Of a DNA stretch of 39,353 nt, positions 1-9,654 are shown piece by piece. The stretch is from Gemmatimonadaceae bacterium (lineage in GTDB: Bacteria > Gemmatimonadota > Gemmatimonadetes > Gemmatimonadales > Gemmatimonadaceae), in contig JAJAYP010000071.1 in the NCBI GenBank assembly GCA_026786185.1, positions 1-39,353 of the forward strand, in the 5' to 3' direction. Each line of letters opens with the position of its first letter. Position 1 is the stretch's first letter. A program made the translations under genes and the position numbers. The notes below the pieces were generated by a model. The model searched no databases, was not told the DNA's origin, and was given only the letters and a program-made list of their open reading frames with translations.

Positions 1-1518
1 CGCCTTCACCGTCGCAGCCTTCCTCGTGGTCGTGGCCCGCGCACGGGTGGTTGCCGGTCGAGCGGCCGCTGGTGCCATGTCATGCTGCATGCCCGGCATG
101 TCGTGCTGCATGCCCGGCATGTCGTGCTGCATGCCCGGCATTGTCGGGTCCATCATCCCCTGCATCATCCGGCGCATCGCGGTGTCGGCCATCACACGCT
201 CGCGAATGACCGGGTCACGCATCATGCGCTCGTGCATCTGCATCATCGACGACATGTGCATCTCGCTCATGCTGTCCGACGTCGTGGCCATCGCTCCGTG
301 CGTCATGCCGGGCATCGCGGGCATGCCGGCCATGCCGGGCATCTGATGCGCCGCGCCTGCCTTTGCGGAGTCAGCCATGCCAGGCGCCCCGTGCTGCATG
401 CCGGCCATCCCTGCCGCGCCCGTCGCGCCGTGCTGCATGCCGGCCATCCCCTTCATCGCTTCCGCCATGCTCGCGCCGCGCGCGAGCGTGGGTGTCGGAA
501 AGCCGGCGAGGAATCCCACGGCGGGACCGCCCATGTTCTCCACGCCCATCATCGTGCCCATCGACTTCCATTCGTCGATCGGCATGAGGAACGACGTATT
601 GTCGCGGTAGCGGCTCGCCGCTTCCATGATCGCCGCGCGTTTCCGCGAACGGGACACCACGGTGTTGTTGGTCAGGATGTCAGAGACGACATCATGCATC
701 GAGTGCAGGTTGTCGAAGATGATCGACGCCTCCTGATAGCGCGCGGCAAACATCGGCGCGATGGCCGCCGTCATGGGCATGACGCGCGGCATGTGCTCGG
801 GCGCGTTCTCCAGCATCTGCCGGAAGCGTGCGACGGCTGCGAGGACGCCGGCCTGCCGCTGCTCCTGGTTCCGTCCCACCATCAGCGGCTCGTAAAGCCC
901 GACCTGCAACCAGTGATAGCCCCAGATCAGGCCATTGAATTTGGGGTACCGTTGGCGAAAGGCGAGCGAATAGGGCTGGCTCTCCATCAGGTCCATGTTC
1001 TTGGGCAGGGAGCTGAAGGCGAGGTCCGGTCGTGTCTTGTAGTACGCCACCAGCTCCGCGACTTTGGCGTCCTTGTCGGCCTGCGACATCTGCTCGGAGG
1101 CGAGTACATCGTAGATCTGCCGGTGCAGCAGGTGCGCCCAGTCGAACATCATCTTCGCCTCGGGCGCGAGCTTGGCGTAGTTGATCTCGATCGCCGCTTC
1201 CTCCAGCGGAAGCTTGGGCGGACTGACGAGCAGCTTCTTCGTGATGAAGTCGTACTCATCGGACTCCAGCTGGCTGACAGGAGCACCAGGATTATTCAGC
1301 AGTCGCTCGTACAGGATGGCATGCCCGTAGTCGAACGCATTGAACAGGCGATCGGCCGCGGCGTATTCTCGCCGGAAGGTAAAGTTGAACTTTCCGGGCA
1401 GGTAGAACTGCTCGTAGGTGCGTGACCACTGCGCCGTCGCAGCGTGCGGCGTGACGATCGTTCCGGCGGCGCCGAACAGCAGGGCGCCCGCGAGACCGAT
1501 CCGCATGGAGTGCTTCAT
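1..1518 (-). CDS. Secreted protein with Met/His-rich C-terminal region (partial, runs off the left edge); putative periplasmic copper-binding protein
   Basis: Hand translation of the minus strand from ATG at 1518 (MKHSMRIGLAGALLFGAAGTIVTPHAATAQWSRTYEQFYLPGKFNF...) is open to base 1. Absent from the ORF track because no stop lies in the window. C-terminal part has MAGMQHGATGAAGMAGMQHGAPGM and (MPGMQHD)x3. Confidence 0.8.
   Translation of the reverse strand, partial: MKHSMRIGLAGALLFGAAGTIVTPHAATAQWSRTYEQFYLPGKFNFTFRREYAAADRLFNAFDYGHAILYERLLNNPGAPVSQLESDEYDFITKKLLVSPPKLPLEEAAIEINYAKLAPEAKMMFDWAHLLHRQIYDVLASEQMSQADKDAKVAELVAYYKTRPDLAFSSLPKNMDLMESQPYSLAFRQRYPKFNGLIWGYHWLQVGLYEPLMVGRNQEQRQAGVLAAVARFRQMLENAPEHMPRVMPMTAAIAPMFAARYQEASIIFDNLHSMHDVVSDILTNNTVVSRSRKRAAIMEAASRYRDNTSFLMPIDEWKSMGTMMGVENMGGPAVGFLAGFPTPTLARGASMAEAMKGMAGMQHGATGAAGMAGMQHGAPGMADSAKAGAAHQMPGMAGMPAMPGMTHGAMATTSDSMSEMHMSSMMQMHERMMRDPVIRERVMADTAMRRMMQGMMDPTMPGMQHDMPGMQHDMPGMQHDMAPAAARPATTRARATTTRKAATVKA
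79..141. repeat. Three tandem 21-bp units (gtcrtgctgcatgcccggcat) encoding MPGMQHD on the minus strand
   Basis: Read directly: 79-99, 100-120 and 121-141; one mismatch in the first unit. Confidence 0.95.
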
Positions 1519-1544
1519 ATGAGTGTGTATCATGGTGTGTGTGA

Positions 1545-2417
1545 TCAACGACCGGTCGGAAAGAGTGAGGCCACGCCGAACGCGAACGAGCTGCCGAAGG
1601 TGACGTACCAGCCGGGCGCGTCACCGTTGAGGCGGCGGCCAAGTCCGGCGTCGAGTGCGAGTGTCGGCGTGAATTGATGGCGGACGCCGGCGCCGGTGTT
1701 GTACTCCACGTCTTCACCAGTGATGAGCGGCTTGCGTCCGTACAACTCGGCCGTGATCAGCGTGGAGCGCAGGGGGAAAGTCCGATCGACCGCGCCGCCG
1801 ATGAGCCACCGCGACAGCTCTTCCGCGCCGGCACTCGAGGTCGACGCCGCCGAGAGTGACGAGCCTGCGGTGTACTTGGCGTTCATGTGCACGCGACCCC
1901 ACGTGTACGTGCGCGTCGCGATGCCGGTAATGCTCGGATACGCTCGGCTCGGTGCGAGATTGCCGACCGGTGCCAGCACGTCGGCGCGGATGCCGAGCGC
2001 GGGCCAGCCTTCCGTCTCCGCATTCAGGTTGTGCATGACGGAGAAATCGAGGCCGGCGATGCCGGACTGGCGCTCAGTTCCCACTTCCCGGTAGGAGAGC
2101 GGAAGCCCGACTTCGATCTGCGTGCGCGGCAGGATGCCGTACGCGATCTCGGGCTCGATCCCCCAGTTGTAGACGCCGCCACGCGCACGCTCGAGCCTTA
2201 ACGGCGCGAGCTTGAGTTCGATGCCGTATCGCTCGGCAACGTAGGCGTCCTCGATCTGGATGGGGCGTCCGCGATCGGTGTTGTAGTAGTCGGTCTGTGC
2301 ATCGAGCCGTGACGCGCCGCTGGCGCTGGCGACGGCGACGATGATGGCGAGCGCGCAGATGCGCCGAAGATGATCGTGCGGTGCGAGCACCGCGTTGAAT
2401 TTTTGGATGAACTGCAT
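1545..2417 (-). CDS. Outer-membrane transporter-like beta-barrel protein (MetA-pathway/phenol-degradation-like)
   Basis: 290 aa ORF with signal-like N-terminus; barrel-like pattern (IEPEIAYGILPRTQIEVGLPLSYREVG... LALDAGLGRRLNG). Confidence 0.6.
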   Translation of the reverse strand: MQFIQKFNAVLAPHDHLRRICALAIIVAVASASGASRLDAQTDYYNTDRGRPIQIEDAYVAERYGIELKLAPLRLERARGGVYNWGIEPEIAYGILPRTQIEVGLPLSYREVGTERQSGIAGLDFSVMHNLNAETEGWPALGIRADVLAPVGNLAPSRAYPSITGIATRTYTWGRVHMNAKYTAGSSLSAASTSSAGAEELSRWLIGGAVDRTFPLRSTLITAELYGRKPLITGEDVEYNTGAGVRHQFTPTLALDAGLGRRLNGDAPGWYVTFGSSFAFGVASLFPTGR

Positions 2418-2525
2418 CGGTCGGATGAAGGAAGGCTGGCTGGCGCGCCGTGGATCCGCGCGCGTGGCTCGCCGGCGCGACTGCGCCGAACGAACGTGCG
2501 AACACCGAGTTGTCGGAGGTTCGGG

Positions 2526-2969
2526 CTAGGCCTTCGGAGGCGGCGGCTCGGGAGCCGGCGCGAACGACGCGGGCGCGTCGTGGAGAGCGACACAAATGCG
2601 TGTCGTGGGCGACACCGTGGACCCGATCACCTGCGTTGCGTCGGTGATGGCGACGCTGACGCTGCAACCGACGAGCGCACCGCAGCAATGCTGCTGGGTA
2701 GGGATCTCGCACGGTGGCACGCCAGCGGAACCGGCGGTACCAACGGCACCGGCCGACACACTGTGCATCATGTGCGTGGCGCCATCGGCCGCTGTCATCG
2801 GCATCGCGTGCGCAGACATCGGCACGACCGCATTGCGTTCGCCGGCCGAGCTCGCCAAGGCCGTTTGATGCTGCGTCATCGCCGGGCTCGCGCACGCGGA
2901 TTCGCCAGACACCACCGAGAGGTGGAGCATGGTGACCGACGAGAGCAAGGCGACCAGACGACGAATCAT
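2526..2969 (-). CDS. Small secreted Met/His/Cys-rich protein, C-terminal PEPPPPKA tail
   Basis: Likely start MIRRLVALLSSVTMLHLSVVSGESACA (ATG at 2969). Contains AHAMPMTAADGATHMMH and PPCEIPTQQHCCGALVGC; resembles the product of 23513..23911. Confidence 0.65.
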   Translation of the reverse strand: MIRRLVALLSSVTMLHLSVVSGESACASPAMTQHQTALASSAGERNAVVPMSAHAMPMTAADGATHMMHSVSAGAVGTAGSAGVPPCEIPTQQHCCGALVGCSVSVAITDATQVIGSTVSPTTRICVALHDAPASFAPAPEPPPPKA

Positions 2970-3041
2970 GCGGAGAGTACTGTTGGCTCGGGTTGTTCGT
3001 TCCAATTCGATCGACACATGCACGTCGCACGCCACCTTACT

Positions 3042-3443
3042 CTAACGGCTGTGCTTGTAGATCAGGTTCAGGAGCTCGTCGTACATGGGCTCCGACTGCT
3101 CGGGGCCCGACCTGATGGCGGCAGTGGCGCAATGCTTCAGGTGGTTTCGCATCAGCTCCCGACCCACCGACCGCAACGCTTCATGCACGGACGAGATCTG
3201 CGTCATGATGTCGGCACAGTAGCGGTCGTCCTCCACCATCTTCTGCAGTCCGCGCACCTGCCCCTCGATCCGGCGCAGCCGCTTGATGTTTCGATCCTTG
3301 GCATCCGGATCCACCGCGAGGGCCTTCCGACCGGCGTCGGCCGCGTCAGGCAGCGCGCATCCACACTGAAGCACGGGCAGTTCGCCCGTACTCGCCTGCT
3401 TCGCACTGCGCTTCTTCGTCACACGGGTCGTTTTCTCCTTCAT
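3042..3443 (-). CDS. csoR: CsoR/RcnR (DUF156) family metal-sensing repressor
   Basis: [58 protein letters not shown] shows the C...H-x3-C CsoR-type ligands; N-terminal extension has CGC. Confidence 0.92.
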   Translation of the reverse strand: MKEKTTRVTKKRSAKQASTGELPVLQCGCALPDAADAGRKALAVDPDAKDRNIKRLRRIEGQVRGLQKMVEDDRYCADIMTQISSVHEALRSVGRELMRNHLKHCATAAIRSGPEQSEPMYDELLNLIYKHSR

Positions 3444-5860
3444 GCGAAACGTGCCCGGCGCAACCTGAGGCTGTTCATCACGCCGCTCACAGAACTGAAT
3501 GCCATCGCCGCGCTGGCCAGGATGGGGCTCAGCAGCAGTCCGAACGCGGGATAGAGCGCGCCGGCCGCGACAGGAATGCCGATGACGTTGTAGACGAAGG
3601 CCCAGAACAGGTTCTGCTTCATCGTCCGCATCGTGCGCCGAGAGACCGCGATCGCCTGCGGCACACTCCGCAGGTCGCCGCGCATCAGCACGACGTCCGC
3701 TGCCTCGATGGCGATGTCGGTGCCGGTGCCCATCGCGATACCGACGCTCTGCGCCATGGCGGCCGCGTCGTTCACGCCGTCACCCACCATCGCCACCACT
3801 CGACCCTCTGCCTGCAATCGCTTGATCTCGGCCACCTTTCCATCGGGCAGCACGCCCGCCACGACGCGGTCGATGCCGGCCTGGCGTGCGATCGCCTGCG
3901 CTGTCCGTTCGTTGTCGCCGGTGAGCATCACCACCTCGAGCCCCATATCGTGGAGTCGCGCGATCGCGTCGCGCGAGCTGGCACGAATCGGATCGGCGAC
4001 CGCCATGAGTCCCGCCAGCCGTCCGTCGATCGCGGCGTACATCGGAGTCCTCGCCTCGCTCGCGAGCGCCGCGGCACGCTCGCCGAGCGGCGCGACGTCG
4101 ACGGTGTGCTCCAACATCAGCAGCTCGTTGCCCACCGCAACCGTCCGGCCGTCAACCATTCCCACCGCGCCGCGTCCACTCACCGACTTGAATCCGGTCG
4201 GTGTCGCGAGCGTCAGGCCGCGTTCCTTCGCGTACCGCACGATGCCATCCGCGAGCGGGTGCTCGCTCATCGTCTCGACGGCGGCGACGAGCGCGAGCAG
4301 CTCGTCATCGGTCATCGTCACGCCCGGAGCGCGCACGATGTCCGTCACCGTGGGCCGGCCTTCGGTGACGGTGCCCGTCTTGTCGAGCGCGATTGTCGTG
4401 ATGGTGCCCAGCTCCTGGAGCGCCTGTCCGCCCTTGATGAGGATGCCGAGTTCGGCACCCTTCCCCGTCGCCACCATCACCGCCGTCGGCACCGCGAGGC
4501 CCATGGCGCACGGGCACGCGATGATCAGCACGGCCACCGCCGCAGTGAAGGCACGCACCGCGGGCGCCGTCACGCCGTTGACGTTGCCCGCCACGAACCA
4601 GACGACGAACGTCGCGATCGCGAGCGACATGACGACGGGCACGAAGACGCCGCTCACCCGATCGGCGAGCCCCTGGATGGGGGCTCGCGAGCCCTGGGCA
4701 TCGCGCATCAGCTTGACGATCTGCGCCAGCGTGCTGTCGGCGCCGAGCGTTGTCGCGCGGTAGCGGAGCGCCCCGGTGCGGTTGATGGTGCCACCAATCA
4801 CGCGGTCGCCGGCGTGCTTTTCCACCGGTACCGACTCGCCGGTGAGCATCGACTCGTCGACGGCGCTTTCGCCCGTCTCCACGTCGCCGTCCACCGCGAG
4901 CCGCTCACCAGGCCTGACGAGCACGAGATCCCCTGCGGCGACCTCCGCGATGGGGACATCGACCTCTTCATCGCCCGCACTCCCCGCGCGGACGAGTCGC
5001 GCCGTTTTCGGCTGGAGCCCAGCGAGCGCGCGCAGCGCCGACGATGTCTGCTTCTTCGCTCGCGCTTCGAACGCATTGCCCGTGAGGATGAGCGCGATGA
5101 TGATGATGACCGCTTCGTAGTAGACGTCGGGCGCGAGCCCGCGGCTGGTGAAGAACGCCGGCGCGACCGTCGCGATCACGGAGTATACGAAGGCCGCACC
5201 GGTGCCGACGGCGATCAGCGTGTTCATGTCCGCCGCGTGATGCCGGAAGGCGGCCCACGCGCGGGTGTAGAAATGGCGTCCCGCCCACGACATCACCGCG
5301 ATCGTCACGACCAGCAGCGTCCAGGTGATCGTCCATACCGGCACCTCGTACAGCCAGGGCATCACGGCGCGATGCAGCGGCTCGAGCACACGAGACGCCC
5401 ATCGCATGAAGGGATCTCCGCTCGCGCCGCTCGCCTGATGCGCCCCCATGCCGACTCGGCTCATCAATGGCATGGACACGATCATCGCGATCGCGCCAGC
5501 GATGCCGCTCACGATCGCCTTGCGCCGGAGATCGTCGAACTCCTCCGTCTGCGCCGTGTCGCGAGCCGCCTGCTCTTCGAACGCTGTCTGGTCAGCGACG
5601 GGCAACTCCGCGCCGTACCCGGTGGCGCGAATGTGCTCGACGAGCGCGTCGGGACGGATCGCCGCCGGATCGTATGACACGGTCGCGTTTCCCATCATCA
5701 GGTTCACTGCGGCATCGGAGACGCCAGGAACCTTGTTGAGCGTACGCTGCACCCGGCTCTGACAGGCGGCGCAGGTCATCCCCGTCACGGGAATGACCAC
5801 TTTCTCGGTGGCGGCGCGAGCCGGTACAGGTTCGGGCAGGCTGGTGTTCGTGGCGGTCAT
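3440..5860 (-). CDS. copA: Copper-exporting P1B-type ATPase with one HMA domain (GMTCAAC) and CPC motif
   Basis: [37 protein letters not shown]. Start taken at [11 protein letters not shown] (5860) rather than the track start at 6202. ATGA overlap with csoR. Confidence 0.95.
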   Translation of the reverse strand: MTATNTSLPEPVPARAATEKVVIPVTGMTCAACQSRVQRTLNKVPGVSDAAVNLMMGNATVSYDPAAIRPDALVEHIRATGYGAELPVADQTAFEEQAARDTAQTEEFDDLRRKAIVSGIAGAIAMIVSMPLMSRVGMGAHQASGASGDPFMRWASRVLEPLHRAVMPWLYEVPVWTITWTLLVVTIAVMSWAGRHFYTRAWAAFRHHAADMNTLIAVGTGAAFVYSVIATVAPAFFTSRGLAPDVYYEAVIIIIALILTGNAFEARAKKQTSSALRALAGLQPKTARLVRAGSAGDEEVDVPIAEVAAGDLVLVRPGERLAVDGDVETGESAVDESMLTGESVPVEKHAGDRVIGGTINRTGALRYRATTLGADSTLAQIVKLMRDAQGSRAPIQGLADRVSGVFVPVVMSLAIATFVVWFVAGNVNGVTAPAVRAFTAAVAVLIIACPCAMGLAVPTAVMVATGKGAELGILIKGGQALQELGTITTIALDKTGTVTEGRPTVTDIVRAPGVTMTDDELLALVAAVETMSEHPLADGIVRYAKERGLTLATPTGFKSVSGRGAVGMVDGRTVAVGNELLMLEHTVDVAPLGERAAALASEARTPMYAAIDGRLAGLMAVADPIRASSRDAIARLHDMGLEVVMLTGDNERTAQAIARQAGIDRVVAGVLPDGKVAEIKRLQAEGRVVAMVGDGVNDAAAMAQSVGIAMGTGTDIAIEAADVVLMRGDLRSVPQAIAVSRRTMRTMKQNLFWAFVYNVIGIPVAAGALYPAFGLLLSPILASAAMAFSSVSGVMNSLRLRRARFA

Positions 5861-5865
5861 CCTCG

Positions 5866-6252
5866 TCACTCCGCGATCAGGCGTCCATGGAGCATGCCCA
5901 TGCCGCAGGTGAATTCGTACGTGCCCGCCTTGGGTGGAGTGATTTCCACCGTGGTCTTCTGGTGCTCGGGCAGAAAGCGGCGCACGCCGAAGTCGGGGAA
6001 CACGACTTCCTCGGAGCAGCTCGAGTTTTCCTGACGGTCGAACACGAGGCGAACGGGCTGCCCCGCCGTGGCGCGGATGGTCGATGGCGAGTAGCCGCCG
6101 CGGACGACGATCGCGATCTCCTGCCGCCCCGCTCCACCGACCGCGGCGACCGCAGCGTTCGCGAGGCCACGCTCGGCCAGGAAGAAATACCAGTTGACCC
6201 ACGCCACGGCGGCAACGCCGGCGGCAATGACGATCCAGTCGATCGGCTGCAT
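5866..6252 (-). CDS. Membrane-anchored cupredoxin-domain protein
   Basis: [26 protein letters not shown] anchor followed by a cupredoxin-like fold ([48 protein letters not shown]). Confidence 0.85.
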   Translation of the reverse strand: MQPIDWIVIAAGVAAVAWVNWYFFLAERGLANAAVAAVGGAGRQEIAIVVRGGYSPSTIRATAGQPVRLVFDRQENSSCSEEVVFPDFGVRRFLPEHQKTTVEITPPKAGTYEFTCGMGMLHGRLIAE

Positions 6253-6272
6253 GTCAGACCTCCCTCGTGTCG

Positions 6273-6497
6273 TCAGCGCGCCGGCGCGGCGCCGAAACCG
6301 ACCCGTTCGATGGCCTTCACCGCGTCAGCCGTCACGCGCTCGGAGCCGCCTTCCGTTGCCGTGAAGGTGGCTTTGCCCACGGAGACTTGCGCATCGGTGA
6401 GGCCGGCAACGCCGGCGAGCGCCTCTTGTACGGACGCGACGCAGTGACCGCAGCTCATTCCGTCGATGGCGAGCGTGGCGTGCTCGGTGGTGCTCAT
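6273..6497 (-). CDS. copZ: Copper chaperone, HMA domain
   Basis: MSTTEHATLAIDGMSCGHCVASVQEALAGVAGLTDAQVSVGKATFTATEGG. Start at 6497; the track extends upstream spuriously. Confidence 0.9.
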   Translation of the reverse strand: MSTTEHATLAIDGMSCGHCVASVQEALAGVAGLTDAQVSVGKATFTATEGGSERVTADAVKAIERVGFGAAPAR

Positions 6498-6524
6498 GGA
6501 AGCCTCTGGCGTACGGGAAGCGCA

Positions 6525-6572
6525 TATACCCCTGGTGGGTATAAGTGTAGATACCCCCCATCCCCATGTCAA
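6525..6572 (-). promoter_or_regulatory. Promoter of the cop operon with CsoR-like operator
   Basis: Minus strand: TTGACA (6567-6572) - 17 bp (TGGGGATGGGGGGTATC) - TACACT (6544-6549), followed by perfect inverted repeat TATACCC-N5-GGGTATA (6525-6543). Confidence 0.75.
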
Positions 6573-6689
6573 GGCGCTCGCGGAGTTTTTGCAGCCACAC
6601 CGTGAGTTGGTACGCGGCATGACCGATGCCCTCTCTGCGTGATCATCGATGACGGTGCGTTGCGCCCCCGCCACCCGGATCACCTGCCC

Positions 6690-8093
6690 ATGACGCCGCT
6701 TCTTCCGCCCGCGCACGACGCGAATGACGAAAACGCTCCCGTCGCTTCCTCCACGCTCTCGCGTCGCAAATTCTTCGCGGTGAGCGCGGTGGCGGCTACC
6801 GGGCTCACCGGACTGCACGAGTCACTGTCAACGCGAACTCCGGTCGCCGTGGATGTCGCGACCGGCGCCTGCACGACGATCCCGGACACACCCACCGCGG
6901 CGCGACCCGATCCGCAGGCCAACTGGCGCGACTTCAGCGCGGCCGAGACGACGCTGGCCTTTCGCAACCATGGCATGCAGGCCGAGCTGCTCAGGGAGGC
7001 GGTCACGCCCCTCGGCGCGCATTACCTGCTGATCCACTTCGATATCCCGAAGCTGTCGGCGGCCGAGTACAGCGTCGCCATCGGCGGCCGGGTACGCACG
7101 CCCTCGCGGCTGTCGCTCGATGCGATCAAGTCCCGCCGCACGGTGACCCAGTCCGTGACGATGGAGTGTGCCGGAACCGGTCGCTCGACCGTGCACCCGC
7201 GCGCGGTGTACGTCCCGTGGGCCAAGGAGGACATCGGTACCTACCAGTGGACAGGCACTCCGCTGCGGTCCGTGCTCGAGGAAGCTGGATTGCTCGATGA
7301 TGCCGTCGAAGTGCTCTTCACCGGCTGGGATTCCGGCGTCGACCTCGGCGTCGAGCACGCGTTCGAGCGGAGCCTGCCAATTGCCGAGGCGTTGCGCGAC
7401 GAAGTGATGCTGGCGTGGGGAGCCAACGGTCAGCCGCTGCTGCCGCAGCACGGCTTTCCGCTGCGCCTCATCGTCCCGCGCTGGTACGGAATGGCGAGCG
7501 TGAAGTGGCTGCGAGCGATCACGGTGCTCAACGAACCGTTCAAGGGCGTGGAGCAGGCGAAGGTGTACCGCTATCAGCAAGTGAAGGGCGAGTCAGGCGA
7601 GCCGGTGACGCTCAAGCGGGTCATCTCGGCGATGGCGCCTCCTGGCATACCCGACGCGATCAGCCGGCATCGGTTCGTCGCGCCGGGCACGCACACGATC
7701 CAGGGCGCGGCGTGGTCCGGGTCGGGGCGGATCAGGCGGGTGGAGTTCAGTGCGGATGGCGCGAAGACCTGGCGCGACGCTGAACTCGTGAAAGTCTCCG
7801 ATGATCCGTACGCGTGGACGCAGTGGCGCGCGCGCTGGGAGGTGAACGCGCCCGGCGAGTACGTGCTCGCGTCTCGCGCGACCGACGAGGCGGGGAACGT
7901 GCAACCGCTCGATCCGCAGCGCGCCTGGAATCGACAGGGGATGGGAGTGAACGGCGTCCAGCGGATCGCGGTGACGGTGCAGCGCGGCATCGGCGGTGCG
8001 GGCGTGAACGCGCCGTCACGTGCGAGAGCGGCGGTACCTGGCGCCGAGATGCCGCCCGTTGTGCGCGTCACCAATTCCATGGATGCACGTTGA
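6690..8093 (+). CDS. Sulfite-oxidase-like molybdopterin-dependent oxidoreductase with Tat signal
   Basis: SRRKFFAVSAVAATG Tat motif; VTMECAGTGRSTVHPR, GFPLRLIVPRWYGMASVKWL and a C-terminal Mo-co dimerisation-like domain. Start probably at MTPLLPP (~6690); an upstream ATG at 6639 is also possible. Confidence 0.88.
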   Translation: MTPLLPPAHDANDENAPVASSTLSRRKFFAVSAVAATGLTGLHESLSTRTPVAVDVATGACTTIPDTPTAARPDPQANWRDFSAAETTLAFRNHGMQAELLREAVTPLGAHYLLIHFDIPKLSAAEYSVAIGGRVRTPSRLSLDAIKSRRTVTQSVTMECAGTGRSTVHPRAVYVPWAKEDIGTYQWTGTPLRSVLEEAGLLDDAVEVLFTGWDSGVDLGVEHAFERSLPIAEALRDEVMLAWGANGQPLLPQHGFPLRLIVPRWYGMASVKWLRAITVLNEPFKGVEQAKVYRYQQVKGESGEPVTLKRVISAMAPPGIPDAISRHRFVAPGTHTIQGAAWSGSGRIRRVEFSADGAKTWRDAELVKVSDDPYAWTQWRARWEVNAPGEYVLASRATDEAGNVQPLDPQRAWNRQGMGVNGVQRIAVTVQRGIGGAGVNAPSRARAAVPGAEMPPVVRVTNSMDAR

Positions 8094-8137
8094 GGTGATC
8101 GACCCCGTTGCGTTCGTGGTCGCGAACGGGCTGCGGG

Positions 8138-8165
8138 CGCGACGAGCCGTGTAACGCTCGTCGCG
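8138..8165. terminator. Hairpin between convergent genes, putative bidirectional terminator
   Basis: CGCGACGAGC (8138-8147) - 8 nt - GCTCGTCGCG (8156-8165), perfect 10-bp stem between genes ending at 8093 (+) and 8176 (-). No clear U-tract. Confidence 0.5.
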
Positions 8166-8175
8166 ACCGTGACCT

Positions 8176-9492
8176 CTACGGCTGACGCCGCGCGCGCGAC
8201 GACCAGTGAATGGCGCGAATCCGCCACGCACCGTCCGCGCCGCGTGTGAGCACCATCAGCTCCGAACCCGCGGAGTTCACGGCCTTCCCACGATACTCGC
8301 CCTGCGACACACTCGTCGACGACGCCCACGCCGCGTTTCCCTCGATGACCACGTGCACGGGCGAGCTGACACTTTTCACGGCGCGCGCATAGGCCATGTC
8401 GGCCGGCAGGTGATGACTGCGATACTCCGCCAGTGATTCGATCCCGCCACTCTCCAGCACCACGGCGTCCGGTGCGAGCAGTGCGAGCGCGGTCGCACTG
8501 TCACCCGAGGAAAGCGCGGCGTCGTACCGATGCACCACGGCCGCGACCGCGGCTGAATCGCTCGTCGAGCTTGCGGCCGGCGAGCCCGATCGCGCGTCCG
8601 TTCCCGTCGCGAACACCATCGTCGCCCAGTGAACGTCCCAGTCGGACCCGGAACCCGCCGCCGCGGAAAGAATCTGGATTCCCCGGACATTCCACATGCC
8701 CGGCCGATCGACCGGGATGCGGATCGTCCCGGCCGCGTCGGTCGTCAGCGACCGGTCGCCCGACGCGCTCCGTCTCGCCGCGCCCGTGTCCGCAAGTGTG
8801 CGCTCCCCGTTCCACGCGATCGCGCCCGCGTGCACGTGCGCGCCGACGAGTGGCTTTCCGAGGAGGAGCACGCGCACCGACAGCGTGTCGCCGATGCGCA
8901 GCGAGGCGGGATCCCGTAGCGGAACGAATTCGAGAGGATGACCGGCGATCCGTTCGAAAGCACGCGGACCTCCGCGCCCCACCTCGACGAACGTCTTGGC
9001 ATACTTCGCGTACCGTCGAGTGAGGCTGTCGCGCGAGCTCGCTGGTGCGAGCCGGCCCTCGCGTTCGTAGCGCGCCACCGCTTCCGGCGCGCCTTCCAGC
9101 ATCATGTAGCGCCGAAAGCTCGCTGGCGTCTCCCGCACCGATCGCGGAACGAGCGCGAGCGCGACGATGTGCTGGCCGGTGGTCGACACCGGATGCCGGA
9201 TCAGGAGCGAGGTGCCCGACACCGATCGTTCTCCGAGCGGTGCGTCGCCCGCGGCGCCGATGATGCGCGCGTCGGCGAGCCGGTCCGTCGCCACCGCGGA
9301 CTTGCTCGTTGGAAAGAGGCTCGACGTCTGCCCACGCAACTCGAGCGTGCTGCCTTCGGCAAGCTGGAATGCGTTGGGGATCACCCAGAAGTCATCGGCG
9401 GAGAGCGTGGTCGTGGAGCCCAGGAGGCCAGCGAGGAGCCCGATGACGGCGGCCGAGCGAGCCGCGAAGCGTGCGCGATGCGTGTGGGTCAT
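8176..9492 (-). CDS. Secreted DUF4198-like protein fused to a SnoaL/DUF4440-like domain
   Basis: N-terminal part: DDFWVIPNAFQLAEGSTLELRGQTSSLFPTS... DTLSVRVLLLGKPLVGAHVHAG... C-terminal part: AAVAAVVHRYDAALSSGDSATALALLAPDAVVLESGG... GSELMVLTRGADGAWRIRAIHWSSR. Start at 9492. Confidence 0.75.
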   Translation of the reverse strand: MTHTHRARFAARSAAVIGLLAGLLGSTTTLSADDFWVIPNAFQLAEGSTLELRGQTSSLFPTSKSAVATDRLADARIIGAAGDAPLGERSVSGTSLLIRHPVSTTGQHIVALALVPRSVRETPASFRRYMMLEGAPEAVARYEREGRLAPASSRDSLTRRYAKYAKTFVEVGRGGPRAFERIAGHPLEFVPLRDPASLRIGDTLSVRVLLLGKPLVGAHVHAGAIAWNGERTLADTGAARRSASGDRSLTTDAAGTIRIPVDRPGMWNVRGIQILSAAAGSGSDWDVHWATMVFATGTDARSGSPAASSTSDSAAVAAVVHRYDAALSSGDSATALALLAPDAVVLESGGIESLAEYRSHHLPADMAYARAVKSVSSPVHVVIEGNAAWASSTSVSQGEYRGKAVNSAGSELMVLTRGADGAWRIRAIHWSSRARRQP

Positions 9493-9654
9493 GAGAGACA
9501 GTCGGGTGGCGGGTGATCGCGTACTCGATTCGGTACCGAACAACTCGGTCGGCGCGTTTCAGTTGGAACGATAACTGCCAGCCCGTGCAGAAGCACACGA
9601 GGCCGGCTCCTCCATCGCGACTGGCCACAGAACAATCTGACACGAGAGGACCCC

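Noticed and set aside
82-1425. 447-aa plus-strand ORF starting MLHARHVVLHARHVVLHARH
   Set aside because: Repeat translates into a pattern on this strand too, but the minus frame has signal peptide, start context and sensible copper-binding sequence; this is its antisense.
3950-5677. 575-aa plus-strand ORF
   Set aside because: Antisense to copA.
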